From the NCBI RefSeq assembly GCF_019740355.2, contig NZ_CP091819.1, positions 1,736,001 through 1,800,000 of the forward strand: a DNA stretch of 64,000 nucleotides. Direction: 5' to 3'. The notes below the pieces were generated by a model. That model saw only the letters and a list, made by a program, of their open reading frames with translations. It had not been told where the DNA came from and made no database searches. The DNA is from Paracrocinitomix mangrovi. GTDB lineage: Bacteria > Bacteroidota > Bacteroidia > Flavobacteriales_D > Crocinitomicaceae. Positions 29,256 through 37,824 of the stretch are shown piece after piece; the first letter of the stretch is position 1; each line of letters starts with the position of its first letter. Both the position numbers and the translations under genes were made by a program.

Positions 29256-29796
29256 TTTTTAATTTGGCAATCAAACTATCAATAATAGGTGTTGCTGAAT
29301 AATAATATAATTTCTGTCTGTCTTGTAATGTATAAAAGTCAGAAACTGTTTGGTTCAAAACATTTAAATCATCTTTCTCTGTAGCTAAATACTCTTTTAC
29401 TTTCTCTTCAGCTAATCTTCCATTTTCAATGTCGTCTTTAAGATCAGAAAATTGTTTAGTTAATTCAGCAATTTCATCTGCATATTTAGTACGCTTCACT
29501 TCCAAATCTTTCAAAGACTTACGGATTCCTTTACACTCATTCATTCTCGTACCAATTTCAAGTGAAACAGTATCCGGATGATAATATTCCTGAATATCAG
29601 CTTCATTAGCCAATACATGGTCAACCATCATCTGTAAACTATCAAATTCTATACCGTCATACATTTCCTGAATGTCAGTAAGTACAGTCATACACGAATC
29701 AATTTCTGATAATTCAGCTTTGTATTTAGATGATGGGCTACAAGAAGTTGCCAACACCAACAATCCCACACTTAATAAGGTCAAAAGGTTTTTCAT
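29236..29796 (-). CDS. Lipoprotein with long coiled coil
   Basis: A 186 aa lipoprotein (VLATSCSPSS) whose mature part is largely helical. A heptad-like region lies at about residues 90-150 (KRTKYADEIAELTKQFSDLK). It probably works with the TPR protein, with which it overlaps and shares a transcript. Function unknown. Confidence 0.78.
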   Translation of the reverse strand: MKNLLTLLSVGLLVLATSCSPSSKYKAELSEIDSCMTVLTDIQEMYDGIEFDSLQMMVDHVLANEADIQEYYHPDTVSLEIGTRMNECKGIRKSLKDLEVKRTKYADEIAELTKQFSDLKDDIENGRLAEEKVKEYLATEKDDLNVLNQTVSDFYTLQDRQKLYYYSATPIIDSLIAKLKSEAQPA

Positions 29797-29825
29797 AATG
29801 TTATAACAATTTTTAGACGATTATA

Positions 29826-31094
29826 TTATTTAATCATGTCAAATCCGGTGTAAGGAACCAATACTTCAGGCACCTTAATTCCGTCTGCAGTTTGATTATT
29901 CTCTAACAAAGCAGCCATAATTCTTGGCAATGCCAAAGCAGAACCATTCAATGTATGCGCTAATTGTTTTTTACCATCTGCATCTTTAAATCTCAGCTTA
30001 AGTCTGTTAGCCTGGAAAGTTTCAAAGTTAGAAACTGAACTCACCTCTAACCACTTTTCTTGAGCAGCAGAATACACCTCAAAATCATAAGTCAAAGCAG
30101 AAGTAAATCCTAAATCACCTCCACACAATCTTACAATTCTAAAAGGCAAACCTAAAGCAGTAACTAATCCTTTAACGTAATCTACCATTTCGGTTAAAGC
30201 GGCATATGAATTATCCGGATGCTCTAAACGAACAATCTCTACTTTATCAAATTGATGCAATCTGTTCAATCCTCTAACATCTTTACCGTATGATCCTGCT
30301 TCACGTCTAAAACAAGGAGTATATCCGGTAACTTTTACTGGAAAATCTGATTCATTTAAAATCACATCTCTGTACATATTGGTTAAAGGCACTTCAGCTG
30401 TAGGAATCAAATACAAATCATCTTCACCTACGTGATACATCTGCCCTTCTTTATCCGGCAATTGTCCTGTTCCGTAACCCGAAGCTTCATTCACAACAAA
30501 TGGAGGAATAAATTCGGTATAACCACTGTCTCTTGCTGAATCCAAAAAGAAATTGATCAATGCTCTTTGCAATCTGGCACCTTGACCAACGTAAAAAGGA
30601 AAACCGGCTCCGGTTACTTTCACTCCCATTTCAAAGTCAATCAAATTATACTTTTCTGCCAATTCCCAATGAGGCACAGCATTTGACAATTGAGGAATCA
30701 CTCCACCTTTGTCTACTTCTTCATTGTCTTTATCCGTTTTTCCCTGAGGAACAAGTGGATCCGGCACATTTGGAATTTCGTACATCAACTTTTGAAGCTC
30801 ATCAGCCAATTGTTGTACTTCATCTTTCAATGTTTTTTCTGAAGCTTTTAAGTCTTGCGTTTTTGCCTTTGCTTCATTGGCTTCTTCTTGCTTTCCTTGT
30901 GCAAAAAGTTGTCCAATCATTTTAGACAATTTGTTTGATTCAGCCGCTATTTCATCAAGTTGCGTTTTTTTATCACGCCATTTAGCATCTGTTTCAATAA
31001 CAGCATTAACTACTTGTTGGGCATCAAAATTTCTAACCTTTAAGGCTTCTACAATTTTATCTTTTTCTTCTCGGATCCTGGCTATTTCAAGCAT
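29826..31094 (-). CDS. serS: Seryl-tRNA synthetase
   Basis: A 422 aa class II synthetase. The N-terminal coiled-coil arm (residues 25-105) contacts tRNA-Ser. The catalytic core has motif 2 (PCFRREAGSYGKDVRG) and motif 3 (NGSALALPRIMAALLENNQ). It charges tRNA-Ser with serine. Length is standard. Confidence 0.97.
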   Translation of the reverse strand: MLEIARIREEKDKIVEALKVRNFDAQQVVNAVIETDAKWRDKKTQLDEIAAESNKLSKMIGQLFAQGKQEEANEAKAKTQDLKASEKTLKDEVQQLADELQKLMYEIPNVPDPLVPQGKTDKDNEEVDKGGVIPQLSNAVPHWELAEKYNLIDFEMGVKVTGAGFPFYVGQGARLQRALINFFLDSARDSGYTEFIPPFVVNEASGYGTGQLPDKEGQMYHVGEDDLYLIPTAEVPLTNMYRDVILNESDFPVKVTGYTPCFRREAGSYGKDVRGLNRLHQFDKVEIVRLEHPDNSYAALTEMVDYVKGLVTALGLPFRIVRLCGGDLGFTSALTYDFEVYSAAQEKWLEVSSVSNFETFQANRLKLRFKDADGKKQLAHTLNGSALALPRIMAALLENNQTADGIKVPEVLVPYTGFDMIK

Positions 31095-31117
31095 ACCAAA
31101 ATTTTTTACTATAAAAT

Positions 31118-31156
31118 TAAAAAACCCTGACGATTATGTATCGGCCAGGGCTTTTA
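31118..31156 (-). terminator. Terminator after rpmA
   Basis: On the - strand the segment GCCCTGGCCGATA ... TCGTCAGGG forms an imperfect hairpin (31125-31151) followed by TTTTTTAATTTT. It lies between rpmA and serS and probably separates the ribosomal operon from serS. Confidence 0.7.
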
Positions 31157-31179
31157 AAAAATGTTTATTCTTCAAAGGA

Positions 31180-31695
31180 TTAGCTCAATGCCTCAATCAA
31201 TTCTGCTTTCTTCATTGATGAGTATCCTGAGATACCTTTGTCTTTTGCCATATCTTTCAACTCAGCAACAGTTTTGCTGCTCAAGTCGTTATCAGCTTTC
31301 TTAGCTTCAGCTTTTGGAGCTTCTTTCTTTTCTGCTGCTTTTGTTTCTTCTTTAGCCGGAGCTTCTACTTCAGCTTTAGGCGTTTCTTTTTTAGGTGCTG
31401 ATTTTTTAGGAGCAGCTTTTGCTTTCTCCATAACCTCAGCCTCAAAAGGAACTACAGAAACAAATGATCTGTTATTCTTTTTCTTTCTGAATTCAACAAT
31501 ACCGTCAGTTAAAGCATACAAAGTATGGTCTTTTCCTATTCCAACATTGTTTCCAGGGTGGTGTTGAGTTCCTCTTTGACGTACAATAATGTTACCTGCA
31601 ATTGCAGCTTGTCCACCAAAAATCTTAACACCTAATCGTTTCGATTCTGATTCTCTACCGTTCTTCGAACTACCGACTCCTTTCTTATGTGCCAT
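31180..31695 (-). CDS. rpmA: Ribosomal protein L27 with a C-terminal SAP-like extension
   Basis: A 171 aa protein. Residues 1-87 are a complete L27 ([16 protein letters not shown]..., [14 protein letters not shown]). This is followed by an Ala/Lys/Glu/Pro-rich linker (about 88-135) and a terminal helix-turn-helix of SAP/HeH or Rho-N type ([23 protein letters not shown]). Normal L27 ends at about 85 aa. The tail may bind nucleic acid. It is preceded by rplU in the usual order. Confidence 0.95.
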   Translation of the reverse strand: MAHKKGVGSSKNGRESESKRLGVKIFGGQAAIAGNIIVRQRGTQHHPGNNVGIGKDHTLYALTDGIVEFRKKKNNRSFVSVVPFEAEVMEKAKAAPKKSAPKKETPKAEVEAPAKEETKAAEKKEAPKAEAKKADNDLSSKTVAELKDMAKDKGISGYSSMKKAELIEALS

Positions 31696-31728
31696 AATTT
31701 TATGTGTTAGGCCAATGGTTGTGCACCA

Positions 31729-32040
31729 TTAAGCTTTGATACTTTCTATTTTAATTTCAGTTAAATACTGTCTGTGACCGTTTTTCTTTCTGTAACCTTT
31801 TCTTCTTTTCTTCTTGAAAACAATCACTTTATCGCCTTTCAAGTGTCTTACCACCGAAGCTTGGACTTTTGCTCCTTTAATAGCTGGGGCGCCTACGTTC
31901 ACTTTTCCTCCATCTTCAGTCAAAAGAACATTATCAAAATCAACTTTTGATCCTTCTTCAGCTTCTAATCTGTGAACGAAAATCTGTTGGTCTTTCTCAA
32001 CTTTAAATTGTTGGCCTGCTATTTCTACAATTGCGTACAT
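31729..32040 (-). CDS. rplU: Ribosomal protein L21
   Basis: A 103 aa ribosomal protein of the large subunit, beginning [14 protein letters not shown] and containing [14 protein letters not shown], the rRNA-binding basic region. Length is standard, with no extension. It is first in the rplU-rpmA operon. Confidence 0.97.
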   Translation of the reverse strand: MYAIVEIAGQQFKVEKDQQIFVHRLEAEEGSKVDFDNVLLTEDGGKVNVGAPAIKGAKVQASVVRHLKGDKVIVFKKKRRKGYRKKNGHRQYLTEIKIESIKA

Positions 32041-32101
32041 AACAAATCTTCTAGTTAATAATTTTAGTATCTATCCGCATGAAAAATTCATAACGGGAGC
32101 G

Positions 32102-32109
32102 CAAAGATA
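32102..32109 (-). promoter_or_regulatory. Likely -7 box of the rplU-rpmA promoter
   Basis: On the - strand TATCTTTG fits TAnnTTTG and is followed by GCGCTCCCG. It lies about 60 bp before the rplU start codon. Confidence 0.55.
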
Positions 32110-32224
32110 GTAGTTTATTTTGTAAATAAAACAGTACCTGCGCATTAATTTTGGCATTTGTACCACTTTGAGGAAGATAAAGTTACCTAAATCGGCAAAT
32201 ACTTAGACATACAGAAACACAAAT

Positions 32225-33172
32225 CTACACCTCAGCAACCACTTGCTCCTCCTCTATTTTATTGACTTTCTGCTTTTTTGAATTGGCCTTACTCATCAAG
32301 AAAACACCCAATATTATCAGCACCACATACAGCAGGTTAATCAATGCAAATTTTTCTCCATCTGCCAAACCAATCAAAATTGCCACCACCGGTAACATAT
32401 AAGCAATTGCTGATGAAAAAATGTGATTTGAAATTGCAATCAATTTGGTAAACAACATTACCGCAATGGCTGTACCTACAATACTGAGTATTGCAATGTA
32501 TCCAAAACCTTTCCATGCCAATTCATGCTGCATAAATGGTTCATAAGCCTTAGTTACTATTCCTGCAATGATAGCCGGAACCAAAATCAATAAAAAGGAA
32601 AGTGAAGTAATAGCCGTTGAAGGCATGTGCTGCAATTTAAATTTGATGGTGGTCAAAGAAATGGCGTATCCTAAAGTAGCCGGAAAAATGAAAAACGCAT
32701 AGCGAGGATCTTTCATCTCTGCCGCATTAAACTGTTGTGATAAAACCAAATACAAACCGGTAGACCCTATTGCAAGCCCCAGCAATTGCCACTTAGATGG
32801 TTTGGATTTGTAAAAGAAAATACCAATCAGCACCACAAAAAAGGTGGTTGACATGTTCAGTAATCCTGCCAATGAACTATCAATATTGGTTTCTGCCAGG
32901 GTAAACATCATAGCCGGTATAAAATTGCCAAACAAACCTGATACTAAAAGCAGGCCTACATTCTTTTTAGTAAGGTATTTTCTGAATTTAATGGCCAAAG
33001 GTAAAAGGGCAGTTCCCGCTAAAATAATGCGCCAGGCACCTAATTGAAAAGGACCAAAAACAAGGTCATTTTTCTCGCCCGGATACATACCCTTTTTCAT
33101 TAAAATAAAAGAGCTTCCCCAGGTTAAAGAGAGGAAAATAAACAGAATCCAGGTGAGTGCCTTATTGCTCAT
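32225..33172 (-). CDS. EamA/DMT-family transporter
   Basis: A 315 aa membrane protein with ten hydrophobic segments in two EamA repeats. WGSSFILMKKG in helix 1 and the second repeat around IVGTAIAVMLF are typical of drug/metabolite exporters. Substrate unknown. ATG at 33172 is chosen over a TTG three codons upstream. Confidence 0.88.
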   Translation of the reverse strand: MSNKALTWILFIFLSLTWGSSFILMKKGMYPGEKNDLVFGPFQLGAWRIILAGTALLPLAIKFRKYLTKKNVGLLLVSGLFGNFIPAMMFTLAETNIDSSLAGLLNMSTTFFVVLIGIFFYKSKPSKWQLLGLAIGSTGLYLVLSQQFNAAEMKDPRYAFFIFPATLGYAISLTTIKFKLQHMPSTAITSLSFLLILVPAIIAGIVTKAYEPFMQHELAWKGFGYIAILSIVGTAIAVMLFTKLIAISNHIFSSAIAYMLPVVAILIGLADGEKFALINLLYVVLIILGVFLMSKANSKKQKVNKIEEEQVVAEV

Positions 33173-33246
33173 TACAGCCAATTAGTAAATGGGCTGCAAA
33201 TTTAGTCAAAGTAATCCGTGAAATGATCTTAAAAAATGTGAATTGG

Positions 33247-33636
33247 CTATTTCTTTTTCTTCGCCAGCAAAGCCATAATCAAACTGAACAAAAGCTCTAC
33301 TGCTCCAAGTCCAATTAAACCAAGATAAATCTCATCCAAATCAACTCCGCTTGAACTTACCATAATGGCCACCCAAAAGCAAACAAAAAGAGCAATAATT
33401 AGGGAAAGAATTGAAATCAGCTTCACCCCTCTTCTTTTCACTCTAATCCAACCAATGATGGTAAATAAAATGGAGATAAAACCAACGCCCCAGCTAATCA
33501 TTGAATAAGTAGCCATTTCTTCTGCCTCAATATATCTTCCCATTGATCCGCCTAATCTTTCAAGCGTGCCATAATCATAGGTAACATATATAAACACCAA
33601 CCACAAAACAGATGAAATAAGAAATACAATGCGCAT
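33247..33636 (-). CDS. Four-helix membrane protein, unknown
   Basis: A 129 aa protein with four hydrophobic segments and a C-terminal LLAKKKK. No family recognised. It is the last chromosomal gene before the cassette array and points away from it, in the place where a divergent integrase gene would be expected. It has no recombinase motifs. Confidence 0.7.
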   Translation of the reverse strand: MRIVFLISSVLWLVFIYVTYDYGTLERLGGSMGRYIEAEEMATYSMISWGVGFISILFTIIGWIRVKRRGVKLISILSLIIALFVCFWVAIMVSSSGVDLDEIYLGLIGLGAVELLFSLIMALLAKKKK

Positions 33637-33716
33637 AATTCGTTTTTCTTGTAATATAGTGATTTATAGAGGAAGTAGTAAATACAAGCAATCAAAGCAG
33701 GTATACTTTTATCATT

Positions 33717-33870
33717 TTCATGCGCTTCCTTCGCTTTGCTGCGGCCAGGCTTTCGCTTGTCGCCGGGAGGGCTCCACAACCAACCCACCTTGCTACGCAC
33801 CCGCTCAATCCTTAAGCGGACGTTGCCGTATATTTATACGTTTAATTATACGCTTAAACTTTTGGTTAAG
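33717..33870. repeat. GC-rich palindromic segment left of the cassette array
   Basis: A short stretch much richer in GC than its surroundings, with CTTCCTTCGCTTTGCTGCGG, CGCCGGGAGGGC and CCTTAAGCGGACGTTGCCG. The last part resembles the right half (L'-core) of an integron attC site of a different family. It is followed by GCTTAAAC...GGTTAAGC. No matching left half is found. It could be a dispersed repeat or an attC remnant; no gene is visible here. Confidence 0.35.
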
Positions 33871-34039
33871 CTCCATTTTAAGTATCTTAAACACATAAGT
33901 TCTTTGAACGTATTTACAACTCTCAAGACTAAGTATTTATACAAGATTTCAAGGAATCTAACAGCAATTGTACACTTCAATTCAAATTGAATTGGGTTCA
34001 ATTCTTTTTTATAAATTAGGTGAACAATAACTATAAAAG

Positions 34040-34072
34040 GAATAAAGTAACCAGTTACTTTATTCGGATGTT
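34040..34072. other. Left boundary of the cassette array: perfect hairpin next to the first core GTT
   Basis: GAATAAAGTAAC (34040-34051) and GTTACTTTATTC (34054-34065) form a perfect 12-pair stem with a 2-base loop. Four bases later comes GTT (34070-34072), the start of cassette 1. The assignment rests on the 13 nt from 34070 (GTTGTAAACAATT) pairing with the R'' end of cassette 1. The site could be the attI-like insertion point, a minimal attC, or a terminator. Confidence 0.5.
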
Positions 34073-34090
34073 GTAAACAATTAACCCAAA

Positions 34091-35104
34091 ATGGCAAATC
34101 AAGCACAATACAAACAGTTAAGAGAGCAGACGGAAGCTTCTCTAAGCAGAATCCATGAGGCGAATCCAGAATCTTACATACGAGAAAAAGAACTCGGTAG
34201 TTTATCTAATTTCAAAGAGATCGAAGGTTTAATTAACAAGATTCTTAACTTATATGGAAGTATTAATATTGAGGATGTAATTGACCTTCCGTTTGATTTG
34301 CAGCGAGCGTTTACAAACCACCTAAATGATGCTCTTCAGCGATTACAAGAATTAGCAGAATATGATCCAAATCAAAACAATGCCCAAAGAAGAACACAGC
34401 TAATCAATAATATTGAATCTAACTACGGCAACTATTACACGCATACTCTTCCTGTTCTGGTGAATAAATTACTAACCGGAAACGATTTAGAAGGTCGTAA
34501 AGGCCAACTTGACAATTTTATTTCGGAATACAAATCAAGGTTGAATAAGGATGCAACAGAGAGCCAAGAAAAATTACAGCAAATAGAAAAAGTACTTCAA
34601 AATGTTGAAGATTCAGCCGCAGAGTCAGGCGTTGTGAAATATGCCGAATTATTCGCAGACGAGTCTTCAGACCATGAGACTAAAGCAACCAAATGGTTGC
34701 AAGCATCATTTTGGTTAATTGGAATTGTAATAGTTGCAGCAACTTTGTTAATTCTTCTATTTCCTGATGAAGAGTCGAGCACAGGCGAAATTGTACAGTA
34801 TACAATTACTAAAGTCATCATTCTATCCTCTCTATTTATTGCACTTTCAATTTGCACAAGAAATTACAAAGCACATAAGCATAATGCGGTTTTAAATAAG
34901 CATAGACAAAATGCACTATCCACTTTTGAAACTTTTGTGAGTGCTGCTGGTGAAGATGAACCAACAAAAAATGCTGTATTACTTGAAGCAACTCATACAA
35001 TTTTTTCGAATCAGCAAACTGGATACTTAATGAACGGAAATGATAATGAAGGCCCAAATAAAATTGTAGAGATTTTTAAGAATGTTTCAAGCAAGCCAGA
35101 GTAA
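34091..35104 (+). CDS. Cassette 1: coiled-coil protein with two membrane helices, unknown
   Basis: A 337 aa protein, the longest cassette product. Residues 1-200 are helical and charged, with coiled-coil-like segments. Two membrane helices follow (about 204-222 and 236-256), then a cytoplasmic C-terminal part with LLEATHTIFSNQQTGYLM. Function not recognised; the layout (large soluble helical head, two helices, small tail) is seen in some defence-related membrane proteins, but that is only an analogy. The first position in an array is usually the best expressed. Confidence 0.82.
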   Translation: MANQAQYKQLREQTEASLSRIHEANPESYIREKELGSLSNFKEIEGLINKILNLYGSINIEDVIDLPFDLQRAFTNHLNDALQRLQELAEYDPNQNNAQRRTQLINNIESNYGNYYTHTLPVLVNKLLTGNDLEGRKGQLDNFISEYKSRLNKDATESQEKLQQIEKVLQNVEDSAAESGVVKYAELFADESSDHETKATKWLQASFWLIGIVIVAATLLILLFPDEESSTGEIVQYTITKVIILSSLFIALSICTRNYKAHKHNAVLNKHRQNALSTFETFVSAAGEDEPTKNAVLLEATHTIFSNQQTGYLMNGNDNEGPNKIVEIFKNVSSKPE

Positions 35105-35112
35105 AAAACTGT

Positions 35113-35279
35113 TCACAACATAATAGCTAAAGCTAACGTCCGACCCTTTGGCCGGCGCGCTTTCGCCCATTACGTGTCCATAATCCGGGCGGCCATCTCG
35201 GTCGGACAGCCAGAGTCCGGGGTTTTTTGCCCTCGCACTTCGCACGCAATAAATTGCTAGCTTTAGCCAAACGTTATGC
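35113..35279 (+). repeat. attC site 1
   Basis: R'' TCACAAC at 35113-35119 pairs with cassette 1's own start (GTTGTAAACAATT). Outer stem TAGCTAAAGC / GCTTTAGC; inner GTCCGAC / GTCGGAC; core GTT at 35273. Type I, 167 bp. Confidence 0.85.
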
Positions 35280-35797
35280 TTCATTCCGAACCAGAAATTA
35301 ATGACTTAGAAGTAATGGCTATTTTCAGAATGGCACTAGAGAAGTCTATAATTGAACAGAAATCTGTAGTTGAATGGTCGGACAAAATCATATCTTCAAA
35401 TCCAGAAAATGTCCCTGACTTTGCGCTCGAACTAAGTATATCTGGCAACTACGGAGTTAATGAAGCTGTTCACTTATTGCGTGAAAACGAGTCAACTTTG
35501 GAAAATCCAGTGTTATGGAAAATCTTATACGGACTTGTAGGCCTATTTTATCGGGAAAAGCAAATCGAACTCTCGCGTGCATGCAATGCTATTGCTGATT
35601 TTGCCAATGAAATTATGTCAAAAACCGAATATGACCTATTTGGAATGTCAGTGTCTGATGCATACTTTCTTGCTGAAAATGGTTCTTATGGAAATTTGGA
35701 GAATGTCGAAAAGTCTTTACTAGAATTAACAGAAGAACAATTGCATCTTGGCAAGTGGTTCAGATCAAAATACTTAATGCAGAAAAACGAAGCATAA
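35276..35797 (+). CDS. Cassette 2: helical protein of unknown function (copy 1 of 2)
   Basis: A 173 aa soluble, mostly helical acidic protein without recognised motif. The ATG is part of the core GTTATG, and the stop codon TAA lies inside the R'' box (GCATAAC), so the gene fills the whole cassette. An identical 681 bp cassette, including its attC, occurs at 42976-43657. Confidence 0.82.
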   Translation: MLHSEPEINDLEVMAIFRMALEKSIIEQKSVVEWSDKIISSNPENVPDFALELSISGNYGVNEAVHLLRENESTLENPVLWKILYGLVGLFYREKQIELSRACNAIADFANEIMSKTEYDLFGMSVSDAYFLAENGSYGNLENVEKSLLELTEEQLHLGKWFRSKYLMQKNEA

Positions 35798-35960
35798 CAC
35801 AATAGCTAAAGCAAAGCGTCTACCCTTGGCCAGCACACCTGCTCCCAATGGCGTGTACAAAGTCCTGGTTTGGCCTAACACGGTGGACTACCAAAGTACG
35901 GGGTTTTGGCCTGCGCACTTTCGCACGCAATAAATTGCTAGCTTTAGCCAAACGTTATGT
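35792..35960 (+). repeat. attC site 2
   Basis: R'' GCATAAC overlaps the gene's stop codon. Cassette ends GTTATGCTTC / GAAGCATAAC are complementary. Core GTT at 35954. Type I with a diverged inner stem (GTCTACCC). Confidence 0.85.
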
Positions 35961-35984
35961 GTAATTAACGTTTTGACTCACCAT

Positions 35985-36251
35985 ATGTCCAACCAAAATA
36001 TTCTAGACCGACTTGAAATTAAGCTGGAAGAATTCCTAAAAGGAGATCTTGAAAAACATGCTTTTATTGAGTTTTTACATAACTCGTTCGAAGCTCTTGA
36101 CGGAATAAGTTATAGGACACTTCAGAATAGTAGAGACTTAGAGTATAAAATTGATGTAGCAGAATTTGCTGATGAAGATGAATCACTTGAGCCACTTTCG
36201 GAGGTAATAGACAAGTTAAAAGCTCTAATCAAAAGTATAAAACAGGGGTAG
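35985..36251 (+). CDS. Cassette 3: small acidic helical protein
   Basis: An 88 aa protein rich in Glu, Asp, Leu and Lys, predicted helical throughout, with FADEDESLEP in the middle. ATG at 35985 is chosen; a TTG at 35973 would add four residues. Function unknown. The frame is not in phase with the ATG in the cassette core. Confidence 0.72.
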   Translation: MSNQNILDRLEIKLEEFLKGDLEKHAFIEFLHNSFEALDGISYRTLQNSRDLEYKIDVAEFADEDESLEPLSEVIDKLKALIKSIKQG

Positions 36252-36259
36252 AAAACTAC

Positions 36260-36450
36260 ACATAACACAGTAAGCAAAGCTTACGTCCACCCTTGTCCAG
36301 CGCAAAAAGCTCCCATTAGCGTGTCCAAAGTCCTGGGGTGCCATCACACGGTCGGACAGCCAGAGTCCGGGGTTTTTGGCCTACGCACTCGTTCGCAATT
36401 TAGGTTTGCTGCGCGCACCATAAATTGCTAGCTTTGCTCAAACGTTAGGG
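36260..36450 (+). repeat. attC site 3
   Basis: R'' ACATAAC; cassette ends GTTATGTGTAATT / AACTACACATAAC match. Core GTT at 36444. 191 bp, with an extra internal hairpin module (CGCAATTTAGGTTTGCTGCG). The L' box reads TAGCTTTG, an exact TAnnTTTG match. Confidence 0.85.
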
Positions 36451-36493
36451 GTAATTGTCTGTAGGACAAAAACCAACCTAACGGACCCAAAAC

Positions 36494-36949
36494 TTGAAAA
36501 CAAAGCATATTCATATCGCTTACGGACTGACAGCTCTATTATTGCTGTTTATGTCTTTATTCACTGGAGCAACATTTGATATTGCATTGCATGATACATA
36601 TGTAGTCATACCAAATTGGCACATTTTCATTGTGCTTTCATTTCTATTCGGACTGTACTTTATTGTCGCTTACCTACTTTACAAGAATTCAAGAGCTATG
36701 CGAAAAGTTTTGGGCCTAATTCATTGGTCAATTACTGTACTCGGACTAATTACGAGTGCATTGCTAGTTAAAAATATAATCAACGAAACACCAAGACGAT
36801 ACTATGATTATAGTGTGTATGATCCTGAAAATACTTACTCAAACTCTACAGACTTGAATTATGTCTTAGGGATAGTTCTAATCATCACACTAATCGCCCA
36901 ACTGCTATTCGTTCTGAATTTGGTTTTAGCACTGACCAAAAAAGAGTGA
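36494..36949 (+). CDS. Cassette 4: membrane protein with a COX1-like HDTYxV motif (copy 1 of 2)
   Basis: A 151 aa protein with four hydrophobic segments, TTG start at 36494. FDIALHDTYVVIPNWHIF aligns with the heme-binding helix of cytochrome oxidase subunit I (HDTYYVVAHFHYV). HDTY and the last His (heme a ligand position) are kept, but the heme a3 His is Asn. Too short to be an oxidase subunit. It belongs to small membrane proteins of unknown role. The full cassette is repeated at 40981. Confidence 0.8.
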   Translation: MKTKHIHIAYGLTALLLLFMSLFTGATFDIALHDTYVVIPNWHIFIVLSFLFGLYFIVAYLLYKNSRAMRKVLGLIHWSITVLGLITSALLVKNIINETPRRYYDYSVYDPENTYSNSTDLNYVLGIVLIITLIAQLLFVLNLVLALTKKE

Positions 36950-36957
36950 AAAACTAC

Positions 36958-37127
36958 CCCTAACATAATAACTAAAAATCATGTCCGACACTCTGGCCAC
37001 GCTTCTTCCTCCCATTACTTGTCCATAGTCCGGGCGGCCATCACTCGGTCGGACAGCCAAAGTCCGGGTTTTTTGGCCAACGCACTTCACGACGCAATAA
37101 ATTGCTATTTTTAGTCAAACGTTATGA
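36958..37127 (+). repeat. attC site 4
   Basis: R'' CCCTAAC; cassette ends GTTAGGGGTAATT / AACTACCCCTAAC match. Core GTT at 37121. Type I, with L' box TATTTTTAG. Confidence 0.85.
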
Positions 37128-37648
37128 GTAATTCAGATTACATACCTGACTCAATAGTTTTATCACACATTCTTTCTGTTTTGCTATCTCTCTGGGGCTT
37201 GGCATTAATCGGACTAACCATCTCAATTATGCTGACCGTAAAGGAAAATGAAGCATTATTCATTTATGGAACTACGGAATATGGCGAAGGGGACTTTAGT
37301 TATCTCAAATTATCCGTGAGATTTCACAGCACTTTAATTCAAGGAATATTAGCGTTTATTGGAGGTGTGTTAATGCTATTTCGTAAAAACATTGGTTGGT
37401 CAATAGCTCTCGCAGTCGGAATTATTGAAATCATAAGGTTCATATGGTTCATTTTTGCGTTTGATCCAGATCCAGACATAAAAGAATTTTCAAAATTGCT
37501 TTCGGTCGGACTGGTGGCGTTCTTCATTATATTTTCATCTCTGTTGTTCTTACCCAGAATCCGAGAGCGCTTTACTGTTATTCGTAAAAATGGCTTGTCA
37601 GTACTTGTTATTTCTGCAGTAGTTCTACTTGACTACTTTCTGCTATAG
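37124..37648 (+). CDS. Cassette 5: multi-pass membrane protein, unknown
   Basis: A 174 aa protein with about five hydrophobic segments separated by short charged loops (one reads FDPDPDIKEF). The ATG lies in the cassette core GTTATG. No family recognised. Confidence 0.78.
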   Translation: MSNSDYIPDSIVLSHILSVLLSLWGLALIGLTISIMLTVKENEALFIYGTTEYGEGDFSYLKLSVRFHSTLIQGILAFIGGVLMLFRKNIGWSIALAVGIIEIIRFIWFIFAFDPDPDIKEFSKLLSVGLVAFFIIFSSLLFLPRIRERFTVIRKNGLSVLVISAVVLLDYFLL

Positions 37649-37657
37649 AAAAACTAC

Positions 37658-37824
37658 TCATAACAAAATAGGTAAAGCCCACGTCCGACTCTCGTCCACG
37701 CGCTTTTCGCCCATTATTTGTCCATAGTCCGGGCGGCCATCACGCGGTCGGACAGCCAGAGTCCGGGGTTTTGGCCTGCACACTTCGCACGCAATAAATT
37801 GCTAGCTTTACCCAAACGTTATGG
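37658..37824 (+). repeat. attC site 5
   Basis: R'' TCATAAC; cassette ends GTTATGAGTAATT / AACTACTCATAAC match. Core GTT at 37818. Type I. Confidence 0.85.

Noticed and set aside
33247-33636. The gene left of the array as a divergent integrase remnant
   Set aside because: It is a four-helix membrane protein with no R-H-R-Y or other recombinase motif.
33846-34106. A coding frame on the - strand across the array boundary
   Set aside because: Its sequence overlaps the hairpin and the first core, has no recognisable domain and no plausible start; the region is better read as non-coding.
36494-36949. Cassette 4 as a cytochrome oxidase subunit I fragment or pseudogene
   Set aside because: It is a short, complete, duplicated gene with its own start and stop and only one shared motif; a broken coxA would show other helices.
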